From Sulfurospirillum arsenophilum NBRC 109478 (lineage in GTDB: Bacteria > Campylobacterota > Campylobacteria > Campylobacterales > Sulfurospirillaceae): a DNA stretch of 64,000 bases. Below are positions 44,464 to 52,248 of the stretch, in pieces. A program made the translations under genes and the position numbers. The notes below the pieces were generated by a model. The model was not told where the DNA came from. It ran no database searches and saw only the letters and a program-made list of their open reading frames with translations. Each line of letters opens with the position of its first letter. Position 1 is the first letter of the stretch. The stretch spans positions 224,610 through 288,609 of the forward strand of contig NZ_BBQF01000004.1 of the NCBI RefSeq assembly GCF_000813345.1. The letters run 5' to 3'.

Positions 44464-45339
44464 TTATTTGTCTTTACAATCCCAAATATCTTTATCTGTT
44501 CTTTTACGTGTACAGTGTCTACCTGTTTCTCTTCCTATACAGTCAAAAGAATCTGTTTCTTTGATATAAGTACATTTTAGACTTTTATCTTTTGCGTTTG
44601 ATTCAGTCTCTAAGATGTATTTTTTGTTATACAAAAGACCTTCTTTTTCCATTCGCTCTTTGTCCATATCGTAGATTTCTATGGAGTCAAAGATTTCTTG
44701 CATATCTTTTTTAAATTGCAGTTGTATCTCTTCGAATTTATGCTTGCGTAAACTTACATTATCGCTTCCTTCAAACTTCGTTTGATTAAACGTAAAGTAA
44801 AAACGGTAGTCTATATCTATGGATTTTTTATTGCCTTGTTTGTCATAATACGGACACAATGTCCAATACGCTTTGCTACCTATACCTTCGGCAATATTTT
44901 GAGATTCAACACGTGTTTTGCACTTTAAGCCTGCAACGAAATCTACATAATTTTTATAATAATTCACCCCTCTTTCGAATGTATTGTACATCTGCCCGTT
45001 GGTTAATGGCAAAGCCTCATAATACTCATCAAATGTGTCATTAAACTTTTTATCCAAAAGGCTATCCAGTGTTGAAGGTCCTGCTTCTAAAGATTCTACG
45101 CTAATACGTATATCTTCTTTCATCATATTTGGAATGGTTCTATCCAAATAGATAACTGCTTTTGGATGGATACTAGAAATTTTAAAAGGCGTTTTTGGGT
45201 ATGAACTTGGCGTTAATATACCCACAGATGGAGACGTTATCTTTGTATAAGGCTGTAAGGAGATGTACTCTACGTTACTTCTTCGAATACAACCAGACAA
45301 ACTAATGGCTATTATGAGTGTTAGGGCAAGTATTTTCAT
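44464..45339 (-). CDS. lipoprotein following a toxin-tail fragment (candidate immunity protein)
   Basis: The 291-residue precursor starts MKILALTLIIAISLSGCIRRS with a lipobox (LSGC). The mature protein is charged and includes a YYEALPLTNGQMYNTF region and a cysteine-rich C-terminus (KCTYIKETDSFDCIGRETGRHC), suggesting disulfides. Its ATG overlaps the stop of the upstream toxin-tail fragment by four bases, the same coupling seen between M23 toxin and immunity gene in this array. No family is recognised. Immunity is inferred from position and from export to the envelope. Confidence 0.6.
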   Translation of the reverse strand: MKILALTLIIAISLSGCIRRSNVEYISLQPYTKITSPSVGILTPSSYPKTPFKISSIHPKAVIYLDRTIPNMMKEDIRISVESLEAGPSTLDSLLDKKFNDTFDEYYEALPLTNGQMYNTFERGVNYYKNYVDFVAGLKCKTRVESQNIAEGIGSKAYWTLCPYYDKQGNKKSIDIDYRFYFTFNQTKFEGSDNVSLRKHKFEEIQLQFKKDMQEIFDSIEIYDMDKERMEKEGLLYNKKYILETESNAKDKSLKCTYIKETDSFDCIGRETGRHCTRKRTDKDIWDCKDK

Positions 45340-45539
45340 TGTCTATACCCACATTGTACACCTTGGTTGGCGTTTGCGTAGTGTTCACAAATATACGAAC
45401 TATGCGGTGAACCAGAAGTAAAAAGGCTAAGCAAGTTAAGAATATTTGCTTTTTGTGTTAAGTCTGCTTGTTCGTTATTGCCACTATTGCCCCCTAGTCC
45501 TTCTCCTACAAAGTCACCAGGTTTGGTATACAGGAAATA
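45336..45539 (-). pseudogene. toxin C-terminal tail fragment, cut at the repeat
   Basis: About 65 residues remain: YTKPGDFVGEGLGG...SSYICEHYANANQGVQCGYRQ. On the 5' side the frame runs into repeat copy GGGACAGGCTACTTT (45540-45554) and has no upstream exoprotein sequence, so the displayed 84-residue frame starts inside the repeat. It ends overlapping the lipoprotein gene (ATGA). I read it as the extreme C-terminus of a displaced exoprotein toxin. The remnant is too short to name an activity. Confidence 0.55.
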
Positions 45540-45608
45540 GGGACAGGCTACTTTTTCTCTATATGTAAAAGATTTATCTCTTAATTTCATTTAAGTAGCC
45601 TATCTCCC
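45540..45608. repeat. inverted-repeat element GGGACAGGCTACTTT ... AAGTAGCCTATCTCCC, copy 1
   Basis: The left arm is 45540-45554 and the right arm 45593-45608, separated by about 38 bases. The same element occurs, almost identical, at 48829-48897. The right arm overlaps the 3' end of the lipoprotein gene in both places. Confidence 0.85.
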
Positions 45609-45934
45609 TTTATCTCCTTTTGTTTTATATATTCTTGGCAAGCAGGGAGATCCTTATACCGAGCATAATCGCATAGGATATGATTTTTGGGATTTCTATA
45701 TCGGAATCCATTTTTAAGCATACAAAGTTGTCCTTCTGCAATCTCATTATCTGTTAACCCATGAGTTTGATTGTAACTTTTATTATAACCACACTCTAAT
45801 AAAGCATGGTAAACATCAGTTGGTGAATACCCCTCTTTTATCCATATTTCATGTGTTTGAGGTGGTGGTGGTTTTCCATGACATCCTACTAATGTAAATA
45901 TAATAAATATCATACAGATATTTTTTTTTACCAT
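45587..45934 (-). CDS. small lipoprotein, candidate immunity to the lipase-like toxin (copy 1)
   Basis: The 115-residue precursor has a lipobox (FTLVGCHGK, Cys18). The mature domain of about 97 residues has five cysteines (LECGYNKS, QLCMLKNG, ILCDYARY, PACQEY) likely paired in disulfides. It begins nine bases after the lipase-like toxin stop with AAGGAG as its ribosome site. A near-duplicate lies at 48876-49223, also behind a remnant of the same toxin. Antibacterial lipases of other secretion systems are commonly neutralised by periplasmic lipoproteins, so immunity is a reasonable inference. The last residues (RLLK) fall in the inverted-repeat element. Confidence 0.65.
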   Translation of the reverse strand: MVKKNICMIFIIFTLVGCHGKPPPPQTHEIWIKEGYSPTDVYHALLECGYNKSYNQTHGLTDNEIAEGQLCMLKNGFRYRNPKNHILCDYARYKDLPACQEYIKQKEIKGDRLLK

Positions 45935-45943
45935 TTTAACTCC

Positions 45944-47866
45944 TTATTTTGTTTCAGTATACGTTCGAACAGAGACAGGTACTAAGATTTTACCACCCCA
46001 AAATTTGACAATGTCTTCTTTATTCGCTTCTCCATATGTATTATGAGACGTTGATTCTTCTCCCATAGCAGCTCTTACCATTTCAATAAGCGTATTACTT
46101 CCTTCAGGTATCGTTCCTCCTGTTGATGGGTTTCTTCCGACAATTGTGCCGACAGGATCTGCCGTATGATTTTGGTATTTGATAACACTATTATTTTTTG
46201 CATTCAAATCAGTCATTGAGTCTCTGTTTTGTAGATAACTTAGCAATTCATCTGCATTACTTACATTTTGAGCTGGCCCGTAAAAATAAACTTGAGTATT
46301 GCTTAGACTACCAACGGCATCAGCGTCTTTTGATTTTAGATACATCGCATTAGTTTCCGTAAGAGTTCCTCGACTGTGTGCACTAAGGACAAGCCCTGTT
46401 TGACCATACATATCCATTAAACTTTTGGAATCTTTTGTTGCGTTTGTTGGGGTCATAGTTGTTTCTAAGAAGAACTGATATCCTGCTACTAATAGCTCTG
46501 ATAAATCATATTCTGCTTTTGGAAAATGTTCAAGATACAAAGGTCCATCATTGGTTTTGTGTTGTAAAGCATATCCTGCACCGGCTAGAGCATCATTGAA
46601 AATACCATTATTTGCAACATAAACCTTTCCATCACTACTTTTTTTCAAATTTTGTCTTTCTTCATCAGGAACTTTTAGCATAATAATTTCTCCATTTTCA
46701 TCTTTAAAAACTTCATATAAAGGTGCTTCTTTAATAAACATTGTATCATAAGCGTTTTCTGGATATTTTGTAATTTCTTTAACATCCTGCTTTATCTGAT
46801 CTTGCCCATCTTCCGTAAGAAGTCTATGATCTAGAACAGCAGTAACCGAAGTACCCACATTTCCAGAGTAAAGGTCTTTATTGACTTTTGTGGTATCACG
46901 GTTAAGTCTGGTAAGGTCATCAGAGTTTTCGGTATCACCGACTTGAACATCACCTTTACCAAGTGTTGCTAAGGTTTTAGAACCACTGTAGCCCATTTGA
47001 TTGGAGAGTGATAGGGATGAAGAGTTAATCTGTGTATCGCTTTTAGGCGCATCGTTACCTGCAGGAGTTGTGCTTGGTTTGGCATCTTTGGCATTACCAT
47101 AACCTATGCTTGCTCCTACATTAAAGCTATTGCTAGAGCTAAATTGTGTATTGCTAGAGTTAGCGAAAGTTAAGGTATCGGTTTTGAGTTTGAGTTTTTC
47201 ATTGTCCTCAAATACGCCTTGCTCATTGGTCTTTCCTGCTGCAATGAGCGCGCCTTTAATGTGCGTATTGCCCTCTACTTCTACATTGACATTTTCACCT
47301 GTAAGTGAGCTAAGAACGGTTTGTTTACTTTGGCTTGTTCCAGTATTGGCTCCAAAGCTGGCTCCTGTACTGCCTAAGCCATTACCAATTCTAGCGCCTG
47401 CAGTTTTATTGAGCGCATCTTGTGCAGCTTTATATTCTTCTGGCTTAGCGTAATCACTTTGATTTGCCGTGTAATCTTTATCCTTACCCAAAGAAGCACT
47501 CACACTGACATTAAATCCCTTGGAGTTAGAAGAGCTACTATCTCTTTGAGACTCAACACTGAGGCCTCCTCCTACTTTAACATTCAAGGTATCGTCTGCT
47601 TTAACCGTGGCTCCTTTAAAGGAAGCATCGTTTGTGGTGGTGATGTTTATGTTTTTAGCAAGGAGTTCAGAATTGGTATTGGTGGTGCTATCACTACTTT
47701 GATGGCCTTCACCATAACCCAGTGTTGCACCCATGCCACTACCACCACCGTACATGGTCATAGAAAGGGTTCCTGCGAGGTCTTTACTGTCTTGTTTGGA
47801 GGTTGACGTATCGATGGAAGACTTTACATGTAAAGTATTTTCAGAAGAAAAATGATGAAAAATCAT
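45944..47866 (-). CDS. orphan exoprotein C-terminal module with alpha/beta-hydrolase (lipase-like) toxin domain
   Basis: Residues from about 15 to 355 copy the C-terminal part of the main exoprotein (KSSIDTSTSKQDSKDL... to TAVLDHRLLTEDG). The sequence then diverges (QDQIKQDVKEITKYP). The unique part carries GQTGLVLSAHSRGTLTE (nucleophile elbow, Ser in A-H-S-R-G), an Asp in NHTADPVGTIVGRNP and a His in STSHNTYG, a plausible Ser-Asp-His triad. The first residues (MIFHHFSSENTLHV) are not exoprotein and the seam falls on TTTACATGTAAAG (47823-47835). There is no signal or TPS domain, so alone it cannot be exported. It is probably a spare toxin cassette. Confidence 0.75.
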   Translation of the reverse strand: MIFHHFSSENTLHVKSSIDTSTSKQDSKDLAGTLSMTMYGGGSGMGATLGYGEGHQSSDSTTNTNSELLAKNINITTTNDASFKGATVKADDTLNVKVGGGLSVESQRDSSSSNSKGFNVSVSASLGKDKDYTANQSDYAKPEEYKAAQDALNKTAGARIGNGLGSTGASFGANTGTSQSKQTVLSSLTGENVNVEVEGNTHIKGALIAAGKTNEQGVFEDNEKLKLKTDTLTFANSSNTQFSSSNSFNVGASIGYGNAKDAKPSTTPAGNDAPKSDTQINSSSLSLSNQMGYSGSKTLATLGKGDVQVGDTENSDDLTRLNRDTTKVNKDLYSGNVGTSVTAVLDHRLLTEDGQDQIKQDVKEITKYPENAYDTMFIKEAPLYEVFKDENGEIIMLKVPDEERQNLKKSSDGKVYVANNGIFNDALAGAGYALQHKTNDGPLYLEHFPKAEYDLSELLVAGYQFFLETTMTPTNATKDSKSLMDMYGQTGLVLSAHSRGTLTETNAMYLKSKDADAVGSLSNTQVYFYGPAQNVSNADELLSYLQNRDSMTDLNAKNNSVIKYQNHTADPVGTIVGRNPSTGGTIPEGSNTLIEMVRAAMGEESTSHNTYGEANKEDIVKFWGGKILVPVSVRTYTETK

Positions 47867-47901
47867 TGTTGCTTCTTACCCTTACATGTAAAGATTAATA
47901 T

Positions 47902-48213
47902 TCATTGGATAAGCGTATATGCTTGTTGCTCTTTACAGTAATCTTCTCCTGAAATGATTTTCCAGCCAACAATGGTTTTCTTTTCATCATTTCTCTTAAC
48001 TAAGTAGCCCCAAATGCATCCTTTGGGGCGTTCAATAGGATATATGTAGTAATCCTCATCATATATGGCTTCTTTATCTCTCATAGCAGGAAACACAACG
48101 CCTCCTATCCTTGCATTATTTTGTCTTTCAAAAACTTCATACGTCGTTGGCCCCATTCGGCAACCTGTATAAAGGAGAGATGTTATAGTCAATATAAGAT
48201 TAATTATTTTCAT
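47902..48213 (-). CDS. small lipoprotein, candidate immunity for the adjacent toxin tail
   Basis: The 103-residue precursor has a lipobox (LLYTGCRMG). The mature part includes GGVVFPAMRDKEAIYDEDYYIYPIERPKGCIWGYLVKRND and two cysteines. It starts 19 bases after the stop of the tail at 48233, with AAAGGACTCTAA as ribosome site. No family is recognised. The role as immunity protein is inferred from its place after a toxin tail and from being exported. Confidence 0.55.
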   Translation of the reverse strand: MKIINLILTITSLLYTGCRMGPTTYEVFERQNNARIGGVVFPAMRDKEAIYDEDYYIYPIERPKGCIWGYLVKRNDEKKTIVGWKIISGEDYCKEQQAYTLIQ

Positions 48214-48232
48214 TTAGAGTCCTTTGTGTTTG

Positions 48233-48822
48233 CTATTTAATAAAATCTTCGGCTTTCTTTTTTTCCTGTTCTCGTATATAGTTTATCGTATTAATCTCAT
48301 TAATATTATTTTGTATAAAAGGTGCTGCTGCTAAAGGAAGAGCAGGAATAAGTAATGCTCCGCTTGCTACATTGACTAGTGTTCCATTATCTTTTAAAAC
48401 AGTGAGTGTTTGACCATCTATGTTGATATTTTCATAGTTCCAGCTTGATAAAAAATCATGAGGTCCTGCAAAATATGCCAATGTTTTATTAGTAACGCTA
48501 CCTTCCACAACTGGCATTCCAAAGAGGAGGTTCTCTCCCATTTGTGAGCCACCTGTAGGAGCAATTACTTGCCTAATATCAACTAGTTTGCCATTTTCTA
48601 TGATTTTTTCAGGGTGACTTCCCTCAACTTTAACCCCATCTCCATTTACACCAACACTTTTCACATTATCAGGTACAGGCTCACCATTTTTCCCCGCATA
48701 ATCAAAATTCTCTTTGACATACTGCCTCATTTGTAAAGCACCATCACTAGCTATGGACAATGCCGCACCTGTGGTAAATCCATCTTTAAACTCACCACCG
48801 CTAATCTCAGAACTTAGCCTTG
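48233..48822 (-). pseudogene. orphan toxin C-terminal tail, truncated at the repeat
   Basis: The frame is open from within the repeat through SSEISGGEFKDGFTTGAAL and SIASDGALQMRQYVKENFDYAGKNGEP to AGPHDFLSSWNYEN and an Ala/Pro-rich hydrophobic stretch (ASGALLIPALPLAAAPF). The 5' edge is at repeat copy GGGACAGGCTACTTT (48829-48843), with no exoprotein sequence before it. The G-G-x-F-x-x-G-F-x-x-G-A-A-L start resembles a linker seen before variable tails of large hemagglutinin-like exoproteins. The domain function is unknown. It is followed by a lipoprotein gene. An internal TTG or ATG start is possible. Confidence 0.6.
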
Positions 48823-48828
48823 GAAATA

Positions 48829-48897
48829 GGGACAGGCTACTTTTTCTCTATATGTAAAAGATTTATCTCTTAATTTCATTTAAGTAGCCTATCTCCC
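48829..48897. repeat. inverted-repeat element GGGACAGGCTACTTT ... AAGTAGCCTATCTCCC, copy 2
   Basis: The left arm is 48829-48843 and the right arm 48882-48897. It is nearly identical over its whole length to 45540-45608, and both copies join the end of a lipoprotein immunity gene to a different toxin tail. Confidence 0.85.
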
Positions 48898-49223
48898 TTT
48901 ATCTCCTTTTGTTTTATATATTCTTGGCAAGCAGGGAGATCCTTATACCGAGCATAATCGCATGTGATATGATCTTTGGGATTTCTACATCGGAATCCAT
49001 TTTTAAGCATACAAAGTTCTCCTTCTGCAATCTCATTATGTGTTAATCCATCAGTTTGATTGTAACTTTTATTAAACCCACACTCTAATAAAGCATGGTA
49101 AACATCAGCTGATGAATACCCCTCTTTTATCCATGTTTCATGTGTTTGAGGTGATGGTGGTTTTCCATGGCATCCTACTAATGTAAATATAATAAACATC
49201 ATACAGATATTTTTTTTTATCAT
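48876..49223 (-). CDS. small lipoprotein, candidate immunity (copy 2)
   Basis: The 115-residue near-duplicate of the lipoprotein at 45587-45934 keeps the same lipobox (LVGCHGK) and cysteines, with scattered substitutions (for example CGFNKS, ELCMLKNGFRCRN, which adds one cysteine). It starts ten bases after the stop of a truncated copy of the lipase-like toxin (49233-49478), so toxin remnant and immunity gene were duplicated together. Keeping this gene intact while its toxin is broken is the pattern expected of an immunity factor retained against kin carrying the toxin. Confidence 0.65.
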   Translation of the reverse strand: MIKKNICMMFIIFTLVGCHGKPPSPQTHETWIKEGYSSADVYHALLECGFNKSYNQTDGLTHNEIAEGELCMLKNGFRCRNPKDHITCDYARYKDLPACQEYIKQKEIKGDRLLK

Positions 49224-49232
49224 TTTAACTCC

Positions 49233-49478
49233 TTATTTTGTTTCAGTATACGTTCGAACAGGGACAGGTGCTAAGATTTCACCACCCCAAAATTTTTCAA
49301 TGCCTTTTTGATCAGCCTTTCCATATGTATTATGAGACGTTGATTCTTCTCCCATAGCAGCTCTTACCATTTCAATAAGCGTATTACTTCCTTCAGGTAT
49401 CGTTCCTCCTGTTGATGGGTTTCTTCCGACAATTGTGCCGACAGGATCTGCCGTATGATTTTGGTATTTGATAACACA
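49233..49478 (-). pseudogene. truncated copy of the lipase-like toxin C-terminus
   Basis: About 80 codons match the end of the toxin at 45944-47866 (QNHTADPVGTIVGRNPSTGG, TSSHNTYG-type His region, VRTYTETK end). On the right the match stops at about 49478, next to an inserted repeat unit at 49483-49641. The nucleophile region is missing, so the fragment is inactive. A frame in another phase across this segment and the repeat is spurious. Confidence 0.8.
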
Positions 49479-49482
49479 AAAA

Positions 49483-49641
49483 TAGGGGTCAGGGCTTGAC
49501 TTTTAACTTTTTGACTTATCATAGCTTTACATGTAAAAAGATTTTGAATAAAAAAATTGTGCTGGCGATTCATCATTTCCCTTATTTTAATTTTTTCACA
49601 TACAAATATAACAAAAGTAAAAAGTCAAGCCCTGACCCCTA
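49483..49641. mobile_element. 159-base MITE/REP-like element with TAGGGGTCAGGGCTTGAC ends
   Basis: TAGGGGTCAGGGCTTGACTT (49483-49502) is inverted at 49621-49641 (AAAGTCAAGCCCTGACCCCTA). The interior is A+T-rich and holds TTTACATGTAAA (49526-49537). It is inserted between the toxin remnant and a RAYT 5' fragment. A diverged end of the same family, AAAAGTTAAAAGTTTAGC then CCCCCTA, is at 49787-49815. Confidence 0.75.
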
Positions 49642-49648
49642 GACTTTC

Positions 49649-49745
49649 TTTCACCTCTGGCTATGCGTGGCATGGATTTGTCCTTTTACATGTAAAGATT
49701 TTAGAAAAAGTTTATCCAAAAAGTTATTTAAAGTAGCCTGTCCCC
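49649..49745 (-). pseudogene. 5' fragment of a RAYT transposase gene with its upstream repeat
   Basis: Bases 49649-49745 repeat 51422-51516: the repeat AAAGTAGCCTGTCCCC, a spacer with TTTACATGTAAA, AAAGGACAAATCC and a start codon at 49673 followed by MPRIARGE. The coding part ends after about eight codons at the MITE. Confidence 0.85.
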
Positions 49746-49799
49746 TTTATTCTCTAAATTGTGCTTATTTATTGAATTGGCATACAAAAAGTTAAAAGT

Positions 49800-50471
49800 T
49801 TAGCACCGCCCCCTATGCTTTTTTTCTCTTTGATAAAAATAATATGCTTCAATGAAAAGTTGGACTAGTGCTAAGGCTAGTGGAATAATATATATTTTAT
49901 CTTCATATAATTTATTATCATATCTATCAAAAAGCAAATGTAAAAAACCAATATTATATAAATATTTACAGATTATCACATCGGAAACGGCAGATAAAAA
50001 TGCAAATAAATATCTAATTATTTTTGTTTTAAATTTATATAATTCGACTATGAAAAAACATATAAAAGCAAAAGAGCACAAATAAAATAATAAAGCATTC
50101 AAGTTTACACCACTTGATACAATCGAATATATTTCTCCCTTAAAGACAATGTACTTTATAATAAATAAAAAATAAGATACCAAAAATAGATAATATGCTA
50201 TTAAAAACATTTGTGCATTTTTAAAGTATTTATAGGTAAACAATAATATAACTACGGGTTGAATAAATTCATATATTATTAATGAAATTATTCCTCCTAT
50301 CCAAATAAAATTAGTTGCAAAATTATCTAATCCTCCATCGCCAACATTAGGCTCATATACATGTAAAAGCTTTGTCGTGCCATACCAAAAAAATAAAACC
50401 AGCGATGGCCAAAAGAGAAAAAAAAGTTTCTTGACTATTTGTGAGAAATAAATAAATAAAGATGTTTTCAT
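49800..50471 (-). CDS. five- to six-helix membrane protein, candidate immunity protein
   Basis: The 223-residue protein is very A+T-rich in codons and mostly hydrophobic, with helices near residues 10-30, 48-75, 85-110, 125-150, 155-175 and 190-212. Its ATG overlaps the stop of the upstream toxin tail by four bases. The C-terminal residues KHRGRC are encoded inside a repeat end (CCCCCTATG region at 49803-49812), so the natural 3' end may have been replaced. Polytopic immunity proteins usually guard against membrane-acting toxins. No family is recognised. Confidence 0.6.
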   Translation of the reverse strand: MKTSLFIYFSQIVKKLFFLFWPSLVLFFWYGTTKLLHVYEPNVGDGGLDNFATNFIWIGGIISLIIYEFIQPVVILLFTYKYFKNAQMFLIAYYLFLVSYFLFIIKYIVFKGEIYSIVSSGVNLNALLFYLCSFAFICFFIVELYKFKTKIIRYLFAFLSAVSDVIICKYLYNIGFLHLLFDRYDNKLYEDKIYIIPLALALVQLFIEAYYFYQREKKHRGRC

Positions 50472-50782
50472 TTTAATTTTCCCGTAAGCCCTTGGTATTG
50501 TTTAATCTCTTTTTCTATTTGCTCAGTTGATATATTTAATTTTTTAGCTGTTTCTTTTGCATTTTTTTCAGATGTTTCTCCTGAATTTTGTAAAATAGCA
50601 TTTTCAAAATCTTTTATTTTACCACCTGATTGTTCTATAACATTGTCAATATAAGTATTACTATTTCTATACTCAGATGACGGATTGTTATTTGAACCAA
50701 AAAGTACATCTATCGCTGCATTAATAGTTTGAGATATAGTTGGATACTGATTAGTTAATAGGGACAGGCTACTTTTTATCAT
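50468..50782 (-). pseudogene. orphan toxin tail fused to the repeat at the RAYT 3' end
   Basis: The frame starts at an ATG overlapping the RAYT stop (TTATGA) and reads through the repeat as KSSLSLL, then 90 residues: TNQYPTISQTINAAIDVLFGS...NLDN-like, NIDNVIEQSGGKIKDFENAI and EKEIKQYQGLTGKLK. It has no secretion signal or exoprotein part. The ending couples to a membrane immunity-type gene by ATGA. I take it as the last part of a toxin whose body was lost at the repeat. It might be translated as a separate peptide from the RAYT message. Confidence 0.5.
50761..50775. repeat. RAYT-flanking repeat, 3' side
   Basis: GGGACAGGCTACTTT is a perfect inverted partner of AAAGTAGCCTGTCCC at 51501-51515. 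The two bracket the RAYT gene. Confidence 0.9.
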
Positions 50783-51444
50783 AATTCTTCTTTCCTTTTT
50801 GGTCTTCCTCGTGGATTGAGCGTTGAAGAAAGTCCAAACATTTCAGCTGTCTTTTCCATCCATGCTAATTCCCCCAATGGACTCTGACGATTAACGCTAT
50901 TACGTACCATAGTTAGTTCTGCTTCTCTCAAAGGAGTGTTTACATGTAAAGCCCAATCCGTTGGTAGTGCTATCAAAGATTCATCGAGTAATTGTCTCTC
51001 GTTGGTCATTCGCTCCCACAATGAACCATAAACCCACGTTTCTGCTTCATTCACCAGTTTGGCACGTAAAGCATTAGCTTCTATATAACGCAAGAGTGAA
51101 AGATAATAATTATCTTTTTGAACAATAAAGCTCTTATATCGCCCTTGCCAAATATGCCCTGACGTTTTATTCTTTCGATGATAATAACGTACATGCGACG
51201 TCATAACCCATTGCATCAAGCGACTCAGACTTCCTTCAGCAAGGGGCATAAGTAAAAGGTGAAAATGGTTTGGCATCAGACAATATGCATGAAGTTCAAC
51301 CGCTTCTCTTTTCAAGCCATCTTGAAGCAACTTTAAAAAGTAAGCATAGTCTTCAGCAGCATCAAACACTTGCATTCGCATATTTCCACGATTAATCACA
51401 TGATAGATGCCTCCAATACTCTCACCTCTGGTAATTCGCGGCAT
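50779..51444 (-). CDS. rayT: REP-associated tyrosine transposase (RAYT, Y1/HUH family)
   Basis: The 221-residue single-strand transposase has the HUH motif in CLMPNHFHLLLMP, the catalytic tyrosine region LRYIEANALRA, the GHIWQGRYKS block, and the start ITRGESIGGIYHVINRGN. All are standard for IS200-like RAYT proteins, which act on short palindromic repeats. It begins at ATG 51444 with AAAGGA, seven bases upstream. It is flanked by inverted copies of GGGACAGGCTACTTT. The C-terminal RGRPKRKEEL resembles an AT-hook. A second, truncated copy of its 5' end is at 49649-49745. Confidence 0.93.
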   Translation of the reverse strand: MPRITRGESIGGIYHVINRGNMRMQVFDAAEDYAYFLKLLQDGLKREAVELHAYCLMPNHFHLLLMPLAEGSLSRLMQWVMTSHVRYYHRKNKTSGHIWQGRYKSFIVQKDNYYLSLLRYIEANALRAKLVNEAETWVYGSLWERMTNERQLLDESLIALPTDWALHVNTPLREAELTMVRNSVNRQSPLGELAWMEKTAEMFGLSSTLNPRGRPKRKEEL

Positions 51445-51500
51445 GGATTTGTCCTTTTACATGTAAAGATTTTAGAAAAAGTTTAGCAAAAAAGTTATTT

Positions 51501-51516
51501 AAAGTAGCCTGTCCCC
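51501..51516. repeat. RAYT-flanking repeat, 5' side
   Basis: AAAGTAGCCTGTCCCC, inverse of the copy at 50761-50775. Identical copies of this orientation are at 43353-43368 and 49730-49745. Confidence 0.9.
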
Positions 51517-51579
51517 TTTATTTCCTTTATTTTTTGCATTTTTTCCCTTTAGTTTGATTTTGCTTTAGATGTAAAAGAT

Positions 51580-52248
51580 TTATTTCTTTATCTTTGATGT
51601 TTCTTCGTCCTTAATTATTCTCCACTTTCCAGATTTGAAGGTAAGTTTTAATTCGTCTATCGTTTTACCAATAAATGTATTTTTATCAGGATCATATCTA
51701 TAATCAGATGCTATATAAAAATGTATATTTTGATTATTGATCCATTTTGTCCTAAAAACACTAGAATCATAAGGGTATTCTTGTGTAAAAATTCGTTTAA
51801 TTTGATTACCTTTAAAAGAATAAATACTAAAACGAGGGGGATCAGAAGAAATTTCGCCACCATAATATTCTGTTGCAAAATACTTTCTATTTGGCGAAAG
51901 ATAAGGCATCCCATTGATTTCCATCATTTGACCATCACGAAGATTAATAGCATAATAAACTTCTGTATCTGGTGCCCATTCACTCACAATAAGATATTTT
52001 TCTTTAAAAAAACATCCTTTAATAGTATAGATTAAAACTTCAAATTCATCATCATTTTCTGAAAATTCATTTTTTAATTCTAATTTTTTGCCATTTAATA
52101 GATTAATTATTTTGACATTCTGTTCTTGAATATAAAAGTTTTTACATTTTTCAAGTTGCTTAAAATTTATACCATCCATCAAAAACTCATTATAAGCAAA
52201 TAGATTTGTTGCAAATAAAGCAAATAGAATAAAATATAATTTTCTCAT
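51580..52248 (-). CDS. exported candidate immunity protein for the M23 peptidase toxin
   Basis: The 222-residue precursor has a Sec signal (MRKLYFILFALFATNLFAYN). The mature protein is beta-rich: FKQLEKCKNFYIQEQ, YLIVSEWAPDTEVYYAINLRDGQMMEINGMPYLSPNRKYFATEYYGG, ending with WRIIKDEETSKIKK. Its ATG overlaps the stop of the M23 toxin cassette by four bases. Peptidoglycan is in the periplasm, so an immunity protein to an M23 endopeptidase must be exported; the signal peptide fits this. No family is recognised, so the pairing is inferred from coupling and location. Confidence 0.7.
   Translation of the reverse strand: MRKLYFILFALFATNLFAYNEFLMDGINFKQLEKCKNFYIQEQNVKIINLLNGKKLELKNEFSENDDEFEVLIYTIKGCFFKEKYLIVSEWAPDTEVYYAINLRDGQMMEINGMPYLSPNRKYFATEYYGGEISSDPPRFSIYSFKGNQIKRIFTQEYPYDSSVFRTKWINNQNIHFYIASDYRYDPDKNTFIGKTIDELKLTFKSGKWRIIKDEETSKIKK

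Noticed and set aside
45540..48897. CRISPR array suggested by repeated 15-base units
   Set aside because: Copies are few, irregularly spaced, in both orientations and tied to gene seams and a RAYT gene.
49364..49576. 70-codon minus-strand frame across the toxin remnant and repeat element
   Set aside because: It is in the wrong phase for the toxin remnant and spans the insertion edge, so it is a by-product of the insertion.
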